Assembly: GCA_019118465.1 (NCBI GenBank)
Contig: DWYX01000057.1
Location: 1-44,402, forward strand
Length of the DNA stretch: 44,402 nt
From: Candidatus Limosilactobacillus faecipullorum
GTDB lineage: Bacteria > Bacillota > Bacilli > Lactobacillales > Lactobacillaceae
Direction of reading: 5' to 3'
Shown piece by piece: positions 34,883-44,023 of this stretch. Position 1 is the first letter of the stretch. Every line of letters starts with the position of its first letter. The notes under the pieces are model-generated. The model searched no databases and was not told where the DNA came from. It was given only the letters and a program-made list of their open reading frames with translations. The translations under genes were made by a program, and so were the position numbers.

Positions 34883-35893
34883 ATGGCAATTCTTGTCGCA
34901 GGTGGTGCCGGTTACATCGGTTCTCATATGGTAAAACGCTTAGTTGAAAAGGGGGAGGACGTGGTTGTCGCCGATAACCTTTCAACTGGGCACCGGAAGG
35001 CCATTGCTAAGGAAGCCAAGTTCTACTACGGTGATATCCGGGATCGGCAATTCTTGGATCGGATTTTTACAAATGAAGATATTACGGCGGTTGTTCACTT
35101 CGCTGCCTTTTCAATTGTCCCTGAATCAATGGCTAAGCCATTAAAGTACTTTGACAATAATACTGGTGGGATGATTACTTTACTTGAAGCCATGCATGAT
35201 TTTGGGGTTAAGTACATTGTCTTCTCATCTACGGCGGCAACTTATGGGATTCCTGAACATATGCCGATTAAGGAAACTGATCCGCAAAAGCCAATTAACC
35301 CATATGGTCTTTCCAAGCTGATGATGGAACACATGATGGCTTGGGCTGATAAGGCATACGGAATTAAGTTTGTTGCTTTGCGGTACTTCAATGTTGCTGG
35401 GGCAGCTCCTGATGGAACGATTGGGGAAGATCACGGTCCTGAAACCCACTTAGTTCCAATTATTATGCAAGTTGCTCAAGGTAAGCGGGACGAACTGAGT
35501 ATCTTCGGGGACGACTACAACACGCCAGATGGGACCAACGTCCGGGATTACGTTCACGTTATGGACCTGGCTGATGCGCACATCTTAGCAATCAAGTACT
35601 TAAAGGCTGGTAACGAAAGCAACGCCTTCAACCTTGGTTCTTCCACTGGTTTCTCCAATAAGCAAATGTTGGAAGCAGCCCGGGAAGTTACTGGTAAGGA
35701 AATTCCAGCGAAGATGGCACCACGGCGTCCAGGGGACCCAGATTCCTTGGTCGCTGCTAGTGACAAGGCCCGCGAAGTCCTTGGCTGGAAGCCACAATAC
35801 GATGATGTCCACGATATCATTGCGACAGCTTGGAAGTGGCACTCAACCCATCCAGCTGGCTACAATGACCGTGGTGAAGCAACTTTATATTAA
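34883..35893 (+). CDS. galE: UDP-glucose 4-epimerase
   Basis: NAD-dependent short-chain dehydrogenase-type epimerase interconverting UDP-glucose and UDP-galactose. 336 residues; [10 protein letters not shown] is the dinucleotide-binding motif, SSTAATYG holds the catalytic Ser/Thr, [11 protein letters not shown] the Tyr-x-x-x-Lys pair, and NVAGAAPDG and MDLADAH follow as in GalE. Other gal genes are absent here, so it may mainly serve envelope sugar supply. GAAAGGGTGG precedes the ATG. Confidence 0.96.
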   Translation: MAILVAGGAGYIGSHMVKRLVEKGEDVVVADNLSTGHRKAIAKEAKFYYGDIRDRQFLDRIFTNEDITAVVHFAAFSIVPESMAKPLKYFDNNTGGMITLLEAMHDFGVKYIVFSSTAATYGIPEHMPIKETDPQKPINPYGLSKLMMEHMMAWADKAYGIKFVALRYFNVAGAAPDGTIGEDHGPETHLVPIIMQVAQGKRDELSIFGDDYNTPDGTNVRDYVHVMDLADAHILAIKYLKAGNESNAFNLGSSTGFSNKQMLEAAREVTGKEIPAKMAPRRPGDPDSLVAASDKAREVLGWKPQYDDVHDIIATAWKWHSTHPAGYNDRGEATLY

Positions 35894-35935
35894 AATTTAT
35901 TAGAGGTTGGGAAAAAGCTTTTTGTCGGCCTGATT

Positions 35936-35980
35936 AGCGACTAAAGAGAACTTTTTTGGGTTCTTTTTAGTCGCTTTTTT
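35936..35980 (+). terminator. Terminator of galE
   Basis: AGCGACTAAAGAGAAC (35936-35951) pairs with GTTCTTTTTAGTCGCT (35960-35975), then TTTTT. Confidence 0.88.
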
Positions 35981-35989
35981 CGTTTTTCA

Positions 35990-36017
35990 TTGACAAAATT
36001 CGGAACAGTGTTATATT
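35990..36017 (+). promoter_or_regulatory. Promoter of hicD
   Basis: TTGACA 35990-35995, 16-base spacer, TATATT 36012-36017. Confidence 0.75.
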
Positions 36018-36088
36018 AATGACACACATATTAAAATTTTCTAATTTGTTTATAATCAGAAAATTTAAAACTTGAAAGGATGATACAT

Positions 36089-37048
36089 ATGACAAGAAAA
36101 GTAGCAGTTGTTGGGATGGGCCATGTTGGGGCCACGGTCGCACATTATTTAGTTTCTGGTGGTTTTGTTGACGACTTGGTTTTATTTGATACTAATGAAG
36201 CTAAGGTTAATTCGGATGCATTAGATTTACGGGATGCAATGGCTAATTTGCCAACGCATACTAATCTTTACGTTAATGACTGGTCACAAGTTGCTGACTG
36301 TGATGTAGTGGTTTCAGCCCTCGGGAAATCAAAATTGGTTGACACTCCAGATCATGACCGGTTCGCAGAATTCAAATTTACCCGGACGCAAGTTCCGGTA
36401 GTTGGAAAGAAGTTAAAAGAAAACGGCTTCCATGGAAATATGGTCGTTGTTACGAACCCATGTGACGTAATGACCTCAATGTACCAAGAAGCAACTGGAT
36501 TACCAAAGAACCAAGTTGTTGGGACTGGGACTTTGCTCGATTCGGCACGGATGCGGGCAACTGTTGGTGAAGCTTTAGGTCTTGATTCACGCTCAGTTGT
36601 TGGTTATAACTTAGGTGAACATGGAAACTCACAATTTACTGCTTGGTCAACTGTCCGGGTCTTCGGTAAGCCATTATTAACGTACCTAAAAGAAAATCCC
36701 GAGGTTAAAGTTAACCTTGACGAAATGGAAGAAAAGGCTCGCCAAGGTGGCTATACTGTTTACAAGGGGAAGAAGTATACGAACTATGGGGTTGCAACGG
36801 CGGCCGTGCGGCTTACCTTGGCAATGCTAAACGATGCCATGACGGAATTGCCGGTTTCTAATTACCGGGAAGAACTGGGGACCTACTTATCATATCCAGC
36901 AGTCGTTGGCCGTAAAGGGGTAGTTAAGCAACTTCAACTTAACTTAACGGCTGAAGAACAAAGCAAACTTGAAACAACCGCCAATTACATCAAGGAACGA
37001 TTAGCTAAGGAACGGGAACGGGCCGCAGCAGAAGGACAAGCTGGATAG
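36089..37048 (+). CDS. hicD: L-2-hydroxyisocaproate dehydrogenase (LDH/MDH family)
   Basis: 319-residue NAD-dependent 2-hydroxyacid dehydrogenase. GMGHVGATVAHYL is the NAD motif; the catalytic His178 lies in YNLGEHGNSQF; GTGTLLDSARM holds a substrate-binding Arg region. The mobile loop LGKSKLVDTPDHDRFAE is longer than that of lactate dehydrogenase and resembles the L-HicDH of Weissella confusa, as do the GYNLGEHGNSQF and STVRV stretches. It would reduce branched 2-oxo acids from amino acid transamination and regenerate NAD. ATG 36089 is eight bases after GAAAGGA; ATG 36080 overlaps that site. Confidence 0.88.
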   Translation: MTRKVAVVGMGHVGATVAHYLVSGGFVDDLVLFDTNEAKVNSDALDLRDAMANLPTHTNLYVNDWSQVADCDVVVSALGKSKLVDTPDHDRFAEFKFTRTQVPVVGKKLKENGFHGNMVVVTNPCDVMTSMYQEATGLPKNQVVGTGTLLDSARMRATVGEALGLDSRSVVGYNLGEHGNSQFTAWSTVRVFGKPLLTYLKENPEVKVNLDEMEEKARQGGYTVYKGKKYTNYGVATAAVRLTLAMLNDAMTELPVSNYREELGTYLSYPAVVGRKGVVKQLQLNLTAEEQSKLETTANYIKERLAKERERAAAEGQAG

Positions 37049-37112
37049 GAAAAATCCTTTGTGGTCGTAGCTTAACTTGAGTTTCTGGGTAATATTTGAG
37101 TTAAAAAAATGA

Positions 37113-37155
37113 GAGGCTGGGGAGAAAGTCAACTTTCTTCCCAGCCTCGTTTTTG
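37113..37155. terminator. Bidirectional terminator between hicD and the DXS-like gene
   Basis: GAGGCTGG...GAAAG pairs with CTTTC...CCAGCCTC ending at 37148, followed by T residues; same hairpin type as at 16528. TTTCTGGGTAATATT just upstream (37082) resembles the tail of the interspersed repeats. Confidence 0.85.
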
Positions 37156-37195
37156 ATGTCCATAAGAATTGATTTATTGGTATTATATTGAGGTA

Positions 37196-38971
37196 CTATG
37201 AGTTAAGTTCAGCTAATTTTGCTTTAACGTCAGTAACGATTTGAGCTGGCGTCAAGTGGTAACGTTCGTAAAGGTCGGTAACTGGTACCACATCGGTGAA
37301 TTCTTTTTCGGCCCCAAAGTTAAGAACTGGGGTCCCAGTTGGTGCAACCAAGCGGTCGAGATGTTCACCAAAACCACCAGACATGGAAGCATCTTCCAAG
37401 GTAACGATCAAATCATGATTGTCAGCTACTTTTAAGAAGGTGTCTTTGTCTAAGGTGCTTGCTGAAACCGGATTAATCAAGGTAGCTGTAATTTTGTTCT
37501 TTGCCAATTCGGCAACGACCTTTTGACCTAAGGCGAAGAAGTCACCAAGACCAACAATGGCAACTTGATGACCAACTTGGGCAACTTGGGCCTTAATCGT
37601 TGAGTAATCATTCGTACTTGCGGCACCATGAACAACTGGACCAGCTGGTTCCCGGATAATTACTGGCTTGTCGGTTTGCTTCAATGCCCATTGCAACATT
37701 GAAACTAATTCTTCTGCATTCGTTGGTGCAAGGTATTCAATGTTTGGAATGTTGGAAAGCATTGCCAAGTCCCAGTCACCTTGGTGGGTACTGGATTGGT
37801 CAGAAATCATCCCGTTTTTAACAATCGTTACAACCGGGTAGTGGTTCAAAGCCATGTCGTGAATTACTTGGTCGTAAGCCCGTTGGAAGAAGGTGCTGTT
37901 TTGGAATAATACTGGCCGAGCGCCATTTTCAGCTAATCCGGTAGCGTAGGTTACGGAGTATTGTTCCGCAATATCAACGTCATCGTAGTTGTTTGGGTAC
38001 TTTTCCTTCATTTCATCAAGGCCAAAGACCCCAGGTACAGCTGCCGTAATGACCATCAATGGCTTACCAGCTTCAATTTGGTTACCAAGTTCATCCTTGA
38101 TAATTTGATCATAATTTTCAGTTGCAGTAGCGGGTGCTTTATCACTGCCGTCTTCAATCTTAAATGGAGAGTGCCAGTGCCAAGTTTCTTCATCCTTGAT
38201 GGCTGGTTCGTATCCCTTCCCCTTAAGGGTATTTACGTGAAGAACGATCGGGTGGTCAATCCCCTTAACGTCCTTAAGCGCATTGATCATCGTTTCAACG
38301 TCGTTTCCATCAGCAATGTAACGATAATCAAGCCCCATTGCTTTAAAGAGGTTATTTGGTGCTTCACCGTTGCTTTCCCGCAGGGTGGTTAATTGATCAA
38401 ACATCCCCCCATTAACGTCATCAATTGACATTTGGTTATCGTTAAAGATGATAATTAAATTACCATGGTACTTTCCGGCGTTGTTTAGACCTTCGAGGGC
38501 CATTCCGCCACTTAAAGAACCGTCACCGATGACCGCAACAATATCACCACTTTGGCCGGTTAAATCGCGGGCCTTTGCCATCCCAACAGCGAGGGCGACA
38601 GAAGTTGAGGTGTGACCAACCCGGTAAAAGTCGTGGGGGCTTTCATCTTGGTTGGAGTAAGGGGTGACATCATTGTAACGATCAGGATCTAAGAAACCAT
38701 AGGCCCGCCCAGTGAGCATTTTGTGAGGATAGGATTGGTGAGAAATGTCCCAAACCACCTTATCATGAGGGGAGTCAAAAACATAGTGGAAGGCCAACGT
38801 TGCTTCCACAATCCCCAGGTTTGGTCCTAAGTGACCACCAACGGCTGCATCCTTTTCAATCACCAAGTGACGAATTTCATCGGCAACTTGATGGAGTTGG
38901 TCAAGGGACAACTTTTTAACATCAGCTGGACCTTGGATCTTGTTCAGTAAGTAATCTGGATGTAAGTTCAC
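37196..38971 (-). CDS. DXS-like thiamine diphosphate enzyme
   Basis: 591-residue transketolase-type enzyme of the 1-deoxy-D-xylulose-5-phosphate synthase family. GGHLGPNLGIVE, GHTSTSVALAVGMA, the diphosphate motif GDGSLSGG...NNAG and IFNDNQMSIDD match DXS region by region but differ at residues normally constant (SSNLG to GPNLG, GALTGG to GSLSGG). No other methylerythritol pathway gene is in the window and lactobacilli normally use mevalonate, so the true product may be deoxyxylulose phosphate for thiamine or pyridoxal, or something else. GTG 38971 follows GAAGGAGGAA; a longer frame to 39022 has no better site. Confidence 0.85.
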   Translation of the reverse strand: MNLHPDYLLNKIQGPADVKKLSLDQLHQVADEIRHLVIEKDAAVGGHLGPNLGIVEATLAFHYVFDSPHDKVVWDISHQSYPHKMLTGRAYGFLDPDRYNDVTPYSNQDESPHDFYRVGHTSTSVALAVGMAKARDLTGQSGDIVAVIGDGSLSGGMALEGLNNAGKYHGNLIIIFNDNQMSIDDVNGGMFDQLTTLRESNGEAPNNLFKAMGLDYRYIADGNDVETMINALKDVKGIDHPIVLHVNTLKGKGYEPAIKDEETWHWHSPFKIEDGSDKAPATATENYDQIIKDELGNQIEAGKPLMVITAAVPGVFGLDEMKEKYPNNYDDVDIAEQYSVTYATGLAENGARPVLFQNSTFFQRAYDQVIHDMALNHYPVVTIVKNGMISDQSSTHQGDWDLAMLSNIPNIEYLAPTNAEELVSMLQWALKQTDKPVIIREPAGPVVHGAASTNDYSTIKAQVAQVGHQVAIVGLGDFFALGQKVVAELAKNKITATLINPVSASTLDKDTFLKVADNHDLIVTLEDASMSGGFGEHLDRLVAPTGTPVLNFGAEKEFTDVVPVTDLYERYHLTPAQIVTDVKAKLAELNS

Positions 38972-39014
38972 GAAGCTTCCTCCTTCACAATTAAACTTAA
39001 ACAACAAAAAAGTT

Positions 39015-39083
39015 CCTGTCAAACAGGATTATGACAAAAAGTAAGTACACTTATATTATAAGCAGTCTAAAATTGAAAACAAT
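39015..39083 (-). promoter_or_regulatory. Promoter and leader hairpin of the DXS-like gene
   Basis: On the minus strand TTGTTT (39083-39078), 16 bases, TATAAT (39061-39056). About 20 bases into the transcript, TCCTGT/ACAGGA (39029-39015) forms a six-pair hairpin followed by ACTTTTTTG, which looks like a small intrinsic terminator before the gene. No known riboswitch aptamer fits in this short leader. Confidence 0.55.
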
Positions 39084-39119
39084 CCGGTACATTTTTGAAC
39101 CTAGGGAACTAAAAGGTAA

Positions 39120-39273
39120 CCAAAATTAGGTAGGAAGAAAACTCATCGATGGCCTGAAAAGGATAACGAGAATAAAGGAGGATTTTGTGTAAAAATTAAA
39201 GAGGATGGAAGAAAAGTCTCAACCATTAGCTAGGGAACGCTAGAATGACTATTAAATAACCTTAATTATAACA
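39120..39273 (+). repeat. Interspersed intergenic repeat, partial copy near hxlR
   Basis: GGATGGAAGAAAAGTCT followed by CCATTAGCTAGGGAACG (39205-39239) matches blocks at 24391 and 42236. The rest of the gap shows no gene. Confidence 0.55.
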
Positions 39274-39338
39274 AAAAGGCCACTAAAGAAGGTTGAGTGT
39301 TGGCTGCGTTCCAACCTTCAAATTAGTGGCCTTAGTAG
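39274..39338 (-). terminator. Terminator of hxlR
   Basis: On the minus strand AAGGCCACTAA...GAAGGTTG pairs with CAACCTTC...TTAGTGGCCTT, followed by TTTTTG. The same CCAACCTTCAAATTAGTGGCC arm occurs in repeat copies at 25079 and, reverse complemented, 29350. Confidence 0.8.
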
Positions 39339-39347
39339 TTCACTTGT

Positions 39348-39809
39348 TTATCTTGCTTGATCTTCTTTATCAGCGTCTCGGAAATAGTCGGCTAAGTAGT
39401 CTAGACGGTGTTGCTTTTCCGCGATGACATCTGGGGTGGGTTCACAAGTCCGGTGGATAACTTCGTATTGGTCATTTCCATTGACAAAGCCCCATGCACA
39501 CATCATTTCAAGTAAGGGATAGAGAGTCATCCCGTGCTCCGTAACTTGGTATTGTACTTGCACAGGCGAAGTATTTAAAACCTGGCGATCAACAATCCCA
39601 TCGGCCATCAGTTCTTTAAGTTGAGCCGTTAACGTTTTTTTCGGGGCGGACTTTAAATAACGAAAAATAGCGGAATAACGTTGGGGACCAGCGTGCATTA
39701 AATAGTGCAAGATCAATGGTTTCCATTTACCACCAATCACTTGTAGGGTAATTGCCACTTCGCTTTGAACAGCTTTTTTAGGTGCCTTGTTGCTTGTCAA
39801 AGTTGTCAT
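39348..39809 (-). CDS. HxlR family winged-helix regulator
   Basis: 153-residue DNA-binding protein. VIGGKWKPLILHYLM and RYSAIFRYLKSAPKKTLTAQLKELMADGIVDR form the helix-turn-helix and wing of the MarR-like HxlR family. The N-terminal Cys used as redox or aldehyde sensor in HxlR and relatives is Ser here (VQSEVA); other cysteines are in MMCAWG and RTCEP. Target unknown; neighbours are the DXS-like gene (same strand, downstream) and tsaD. ATG 39809 abuts AAAGG, so TTG 39800 may be the actual start. Confidence 0.85.
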   Translation of the reverse strand: MTTLTSNKAPKKAVQSEVAITLQVIGGKWKPLILHYLMHAGPQRYSAIFRYLKSAPKKTLTAQLKELMADGIVDRQVLNTSPVQVQYQVTEHGMTLYPLLEMMCAWGFVNGNDQYEVIHRTCEPTPDVIAEKQHRLDYLADYFRDADKEDQAR

Positions 39810-39834
39810 CCTTTCTCTAAAGCAGTTAGGAAGA

Positions 39835-40872
39835 TTATAGGGTCAAATTAGTTGCCCGGTCAAATGACAAGCCAGGAACGGCATTTAAATCCCAGCTAGC
39901 TCGGTCGCCATGTTGGTAATTGACATATCCAGCGGCACCGATCATCGCTGCGTTATCACCACAAAGCTTTAAGGGTGCGAGGAGCAATTTAACTTCCGGA
40001 TGAAATTTGGCAAGATCTTTTTCAAGGCGGGCCCGGACACCGGAGTTAGCTGCTACCCCACCGGCAAGTACAAGTTGTTTTACTGGGTATTGATCAAGTG
40101 CCCGCATCGTTTTTTCGCCTAGAATATCAACGACGGCGGCTTGAAAACTAGCAGCGAGGTCATTCTTATTAAGTTCTTGCCCCCGTTGATGAGCGTTGTG
40201 GACGGTATTAATAAAAGCGGATTTTAAACCACTAAAGGAGAAATCGAGATTATCTTCTTGAACCATTGCCCGTGGAAATCTAAAGGTGTCATGGCCTTGA
40301 TGAGCCCATTCATCAACCGTTTTTCCAGCAGGATAGTTGATTCCTAATACTCGTCCAATTTTATCGTAAGCTTCACCAACGGCATCATCGCGGGTTTCAC
40401 CGATAATTTCATATTCGTGTTCGGCTTTCATATAAACAAGTTCGGTATGCCCGCCAGAAACTAAAAGGGCCATCATTGGGTAAGTAAATTCACCAACATA
40501 CCGGGCCGCATAAATGTGGCCGACCATGTGGTTAACTGGAATTAATGGTAAGTGGTGCGCCCAAGCAATGACCTTCGCCGCCGTAACCCCGATTAAGAGG
40601 GAGCCGACTAGACCAGGACCGTAAGTTACTGCTACTCCTGCTAATTGATCATAGGTCACGTCCGCTTCAGTCAAGGCTTCATTGGTGCACTTAGTAATTT
40701 GTTCGATATGGTGGCGACTAGCGACTTCGGGAACGACGCCACCGAACCGTTGGTGACTAGCGATTTGAGTGGCAACAATATTACTTAGGATCTTAGTCCC
40801 GTTTTCAATAACAGCCACACTGGTTTCGTCACAACTACTTTCAAAAGCTAAAATATAGGTTGGTTCTACCAT
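39835..40872 (-). CDS. tsaD: tRNA N6-adenosine threonylcarbamoyltransferase
   Basis: 345-residue ASKHA-fold enzyme that, with TsaB and TsaE, transfers threonylcarbamoyl to A37 of ANN-decoding tRNAs. [11 protein letters not shown] is the phosphate motif, [12 protein letters not shown] holds the metal-binding His pair, [11 protein letters not shown] and [12 protein letters not shown] are further conserved blocks. It lies two bases downstream of rimI on the same strand and ends the tsaB-rimI-tsaD operon. AAAGGA precedes ATG. Confidence 0.97.
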   Translation of the reverse strand: MVEPTYILAFESSCDETSVAVIENGTKILSNIVATQIASHQRFGGVVPEVASRHHIEQITKCTNEALTEADVTYDQLAGVAVTYGPGLVGSLLIGVTAAKVIAWAHHLPLIPVNHMVGHIYAARYVGEFTYPMMALLVSGGHTELVYMKAEHEYEIIGETRDDAVGEAYDKIGRVLGINYPAGKTVDEWAHQGHDTFRFPRAMVQEDNLDFSFSGLKSAFINTVHNAHQRGQELNKNDLAASFQAAVVDILGEKTMRALDQYPVKQLVLAGGVAANSGVRARLEKDLAKFHPEVKLLLAPLKLCGDNAAMIGAAGYVNYQHGDRASWDLNAVPGLSFDRATNLTL

Positions 40873-40873
40873 A

Positions 40874-41434
40874 TTAATATCCTTTCAATTTTAGGTTGTT
40901 CACCATCGTATAGGCATCTTCGCCATCTTCAATATAGTAATGATGACGGGTACCTTGGATTTTGAAGCCAAAGTGTTCATAAAGATGTTGCGCAGTTAAA
41001 TTACTAGCGCGCACTTCCAAACTCATTGTTAATAAGTGCTGGCCAATGGCAACTTGCATTAGTGAACGTAAAAGAGCGGAGGCTAAGCCGCGTTGCTGAA
41101 AAGCGGGGTGGGTAGCAACGTTAGTTAGGTGAGCGTCTTTAGCTGCATAGTTAACTGCCATTCCCGCATAAGCTAGGACGGTATCATGGTCTTTGGCTAC
41201 TAAATACAAGCAATTTGGCCGGTGTAAATCATAATAAAAGGCAGTCTCATCCCATGGTGGAATGTGATAGATAAGACGTTCAATTTCAACAAGTTCGGGA
41301 ACTTCGACTTCTGTTACTTGGGAAATCAAATATGGCCGTTGATTAATTACGATTGTTCGGGGTGTAAACTGCAAGTGATTTTCATACTGCATCCCAAAGT
41401 AAACTTTTAGCCAAGAGTTAAACTTCTTTAACAT
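40874..41434 (-). CDS. rimI: Ribosomal protein alanine N-acetyltransferase-like GNAT protein
   Basis: 186-residue GNAT acetyltransferase. The acetyl-CoA loop is [13 protein letters not shown], followed by [19 protein letters not shown] as in RimI, which acetylates ribosomal protein S18. An N-terminal extension of about 40 residues ([13 protein letters not shown]...) is longer than E. coli RimI. ATG 41434 lies within the last codons of tsaB (17-base overlap) and has AAGGA nearby; the much longer possible frame to 41521 overlaps tsaB needlessly. Confidence 0.9.
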   Translation of the reverse strand: MLKKFNSWLKVYFGMQYENHLQFTPRTIVINQRPYLISQVTEVEVPELVEIERLIYHIPPWDETAFYYDLHRPNCLYLVAKDHDTVLAYAGMAVNYAAKDAHLTNVATHPAFQQRGLASALLRSLMQVAIGQHLLTMSLEVRASNLTAQHLYEHFGFKIQGTRHHYYIEDGEDAYTMVNNLKLKGY

Positions 41435-42137
41435 ATTCAATCGGTCCTTGGTTAGGATGGGTCTTTTGCCAATTAGCTTCAGCTTCGGTAATCCGTAAGT
41501 AGGTCGGGATAAAGTGATCAATGTCAGAAACTGGTTGAGCTTTGGCGCCTAATTTGGCTAAGGCAAAGGTTGATACCATCGCCGCCGATTGGATTACTTG
41601 AACATTGGCAGGTAAATTAGGAACGGCAGCCTGGAGCTTTTTAGTTAGTTCACCAAGTAAGTATACCGGTTCGTTGCTTGGCAATTGGTCAACTAAATCT
41701 TCAAAGGTAAGGTGACCATCGGGTAAGACATTAATTAATAGATGATCTTGATAGCGATATTCTCCCGCAAAAACATTGCCTCGGCGGGCATCAAAGAAAG
41801 GTACTAACAGCGCATCGGTTACCGATGGAATTCCTGCGGCGACGGTTTCAAGACTTGAGATCCCAACTAAATCAATGCCTAAAGTCATCGCTAAAGTTTT
41901 TGCAGTGGTGACGGCGATCCGGATTCCAGTATAAGAACCGGGCCCTTTGGCTACTACCACTCGATCGAGATCTTCAGGTTTCCAATTAACCCGGTGCATT
42001 AATTCATCAATCGTTGGGAGAACATAGATACTATGGTTTCTAACAGTATTCAAAGTCGTAGTCGCCTTTAGTTGGTCATCTTCGACCAAGGCAATGCTCA
42101 TGGGATGATTTGAAGTATCAAGTGCCAAAATCTTCAT
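41418..42137 (-). CDS. tsaB: tRNA threonylcarbamoyladenosine biosynthesis protein TsaB
   Basis: 239-residue TsaD paralogue that dimerises with TsaD and is needed for t6A formation. ILALDTSNHPMSIALV at the N-terminus and VAKGPGSYTGIRIAVTTAKTLA in the middle are family signatures. It is first in tsaB-rimI-tsaD, a common Bacillota order, with overlapping ends to rimI. AAAGGATGG precedes ATG. Confidence 0.96.
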   Translation of the reverse strand: MKILALDTSNHPMSIALVEDDQLKATTTLNTVRNHSIYVLPTIDELMHRVNWKPEDLDRVVVAKGPGSYTGIRIAVTTAKTLAMTLGIDLVGISSLETVAAGIPSVTDALLVPFFDARRGNVFAGEYRYQDHLLINVLPDGHLTFEDLVDQLPSNEPVYLLGELTKKLQAAVPNLPANVQVIQSAAMVSTFALAKLGAKAQPVSDIDHFIPTYLRITEAEANWQKTHPNQGPIEYVKEV

Positions 42138-42199
42138 TATTATTCCATCCTTTCGTGTTACAACTTCTTATCTTAACACAATGTTAATGCAGGTGAGTG

Positions 42200-42540
42200 A
42201 GGTGGTCGGGTTTTTAAGTAATATTCGAAGGCTGAGGATGGTGAAAAGTTCTATCCATTAACAAGGGAAGCTTGGAGCAAATCAGCCAACTTACTTGGTG
42301 TCTGTGCCATACAAGACTGAATAAGTTGGTGCGACTGGTTAGGGAAGCAACTGCCATTCGGTTACGGTTGTGAAGTTGATTTTGAGCCTCTATTGAATCT
42401 CAAAAATCACTCTTGATGTAAGCTCATTTCATTAGCTAACATCAATTTCAAAGTTGTGTCGGCTACATTCTAACCTTTAAATTAGTGGCTAAATTAGTGG
42501 CTTTAGTGGTTGTTCAGTCTCTCTCCAAATGTTATACAGA
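42200..42540 (+). repeat. Interspersed intergenic repeat, copy between tsaB and the permease gene
   Basis: Blocks in order: GGATGG...CCATTAACAAGGGAAG, GCCAACTTACTTGGTG, TGGTGCGACTGGTTAGGGAAG...CTGCCATTCGGTTACGG, ACTCTTGATGTAAG...GCTAACATCAATTTC and CTAACCTTTAAATTAGTGGC. These occur in the same orientation in the left arm of the gluconate repeat and at 24391. No gene is seen in the 450-base gap. Confidence 0.7.
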
Positions 42541-42586
42541 AACTTAAGCCGGTAAGCAGATTTTCTCCTTGCCGCTTACAATTAAC

Positions 42587-44023
42587 CTAACGCAACTTAA
42601 CCTCTTTCAAAGGAATTAAGTGGCTCTGGTATTTAATCTTGTAGTACAAGAAAAGAATTACGAAGAGGGGAACACTCATGTAAGTAATTAAGATGCTTTC
42701 CCAGTCCCAGTGAATAAAGGCATCAATGTTTTGTCCACCTACGGCAATTAGACACAGGATAAAGGCAAAAATTGGTCCAAATGGGAACAAGAGAGCTTGA
42801 TATTTAAGCTCACTTAATAGGTGTCCTTGTGCTAAAAAGGCTCGCCGGAACCGATAATGAGCAATCGCAATCCCGAGCCAAGCAATGAATCCACTTAGTC
42901 CAGAAGCGGCGATTAAGTAGTTATAGGCTTCTTTCCCTAAGAACTGGGTTAGAAAGACTAGTAGTGAGATAGTCAAGGTACCAAGCATGGCATAAATTGG
43001 AATCCCCCGTTTATTAACATAGCCGAAAATCGACCAGGCATAACCTTCTTTGGCTTGAGTGTAAAGCATCCGAGTTGAGGCGTATAGCCCGGAATTAGCA
43101 GCTGAAAGCAAGGCCGTAAAGACAACGGCATTCATGACACTGGCAGCGGCCGCTAATCCAGCCCGTTTAAAGACAATCGTAAAGGGACTCATTGAAATAT
43201 CTTGCACGTTTTGGCTTAATAAGTTTTTATCAGTGTATGGTAAAATACAAGCCATTACGAAAATTGACAGCAAGTAAAAGACCAAAATTCGCCAGAAAGT
43301 CGACTTAATTGATTTTGGAACATCTTTACGAGGATTAGCGGATTCACCAGCGGTAATCCCCACCATTTCAGTTCCTTGAAATGACATCCCCGCAACTAAG
43401 AAGACGGCAAACATACTTGGGAACCCACCTACGAAAGGTGCTTGCTTATAGGTGAAGTTTGAAAGCCCGACGGCAGAATGACCACCCATGATCCCTAAAA
43501 TAATGGCTAACCCAACAATAACGAAGATGGCGATGGTAACAATCTTGATCAAGGATAACCAATACTCCATTTCACCATAGGAACGGACTGATAACCAGTT
43601 AATGATGGTAATAAATACAAAAACCCCTAAGGTAAAAATCCAACTTGGGACGTGAGGAAGCCAAAAGTTCAAGACAACTCCACAGGAGACGGCATCAACA
43701 GTAATTGTGATGGTCCAGTTAAACCAATAATTCCAACCCATTGCGAATCCAAGAGCGGGGTCAACGTAATCACTTGAATATTGGACAAAGGAACCAGTTG
43801 TTGGACTGTAAGTTGCCATTTCGCCTAAACTAGTCATTAAGAAGTAAACCATAATCCCCATAAGGGCGTAAATGAGAAGGGCACCTCCAGGACCAGCTGT
43901 TGAAATTGCCGAACCTGAAGCAATCAAAAAACCTGTTCCGATGGAACCACCAAGGGCAATCATCGTTAAATGCCGAGTTTTTAGACTCCGTTTTATGTGA
44001 CCTTGATCATCTGCGTTTGACAT
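42587..44023 (-). CDS. Amino acid permease, LysP-like (APC superfamily)
   Basis: 478-residue transporter with 12 predicted membrane helices. ARHLTMIA-type start (TRHLTMIALGGSIGTGF), AGPGGALLIYALMG, YFLMTSLGEMATYSP and GWNYWFNWTITI closely follow lysine permease LysP; AGESANPRKDVPKSI is the conserved loop of the family. Lysine is the best guess for the substrate, not proven. Monocistronic by position. AGAAGGATC precedes ATG. A perfect cre site lies upstream. Confidence 0.9.
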   Translation of the reverse strand: MSNADDQGHIKRSLKTRHLTMIALGGSIGTGFLIASGSAISTAGPGGALLIYALMGIMVYFLMTSLGEMATYSPTTGSFVQYSSDYVDPALGFAMGWNYWFNWTITITVDAVSCGVVLNFWLPHVPSWIFTLGVFVFITIINWLSVRSYGEMEYWLSLIKIVTIAIFVIVGLAIILGIMGGHSAVGLSNFTYKQAPFVGGFPSMFAVFLVAGMSFQGTEMVGITAGESANPRKDVPKSIKSTFWRILVFYLLSIFVMACILPYTDKNLLSQNVQDISMSPFTIVFKRAGLAAAASVMNAVVFTALLSAANSGLYASTRMLYTQAKEGYAWSIFGYVNKRGIPIYAMLGTLTISLLVFLTQFLGKEAYNYLIAASGLSGFIAWLGIAIAHYRFRRAFLAQGHLLSELKYQALLFPFGPIFAFILCLIAVGGQNIDAFIHWDWESILITYMSVPLFVILFLYYKIKYQSHLIPLKEVKLR

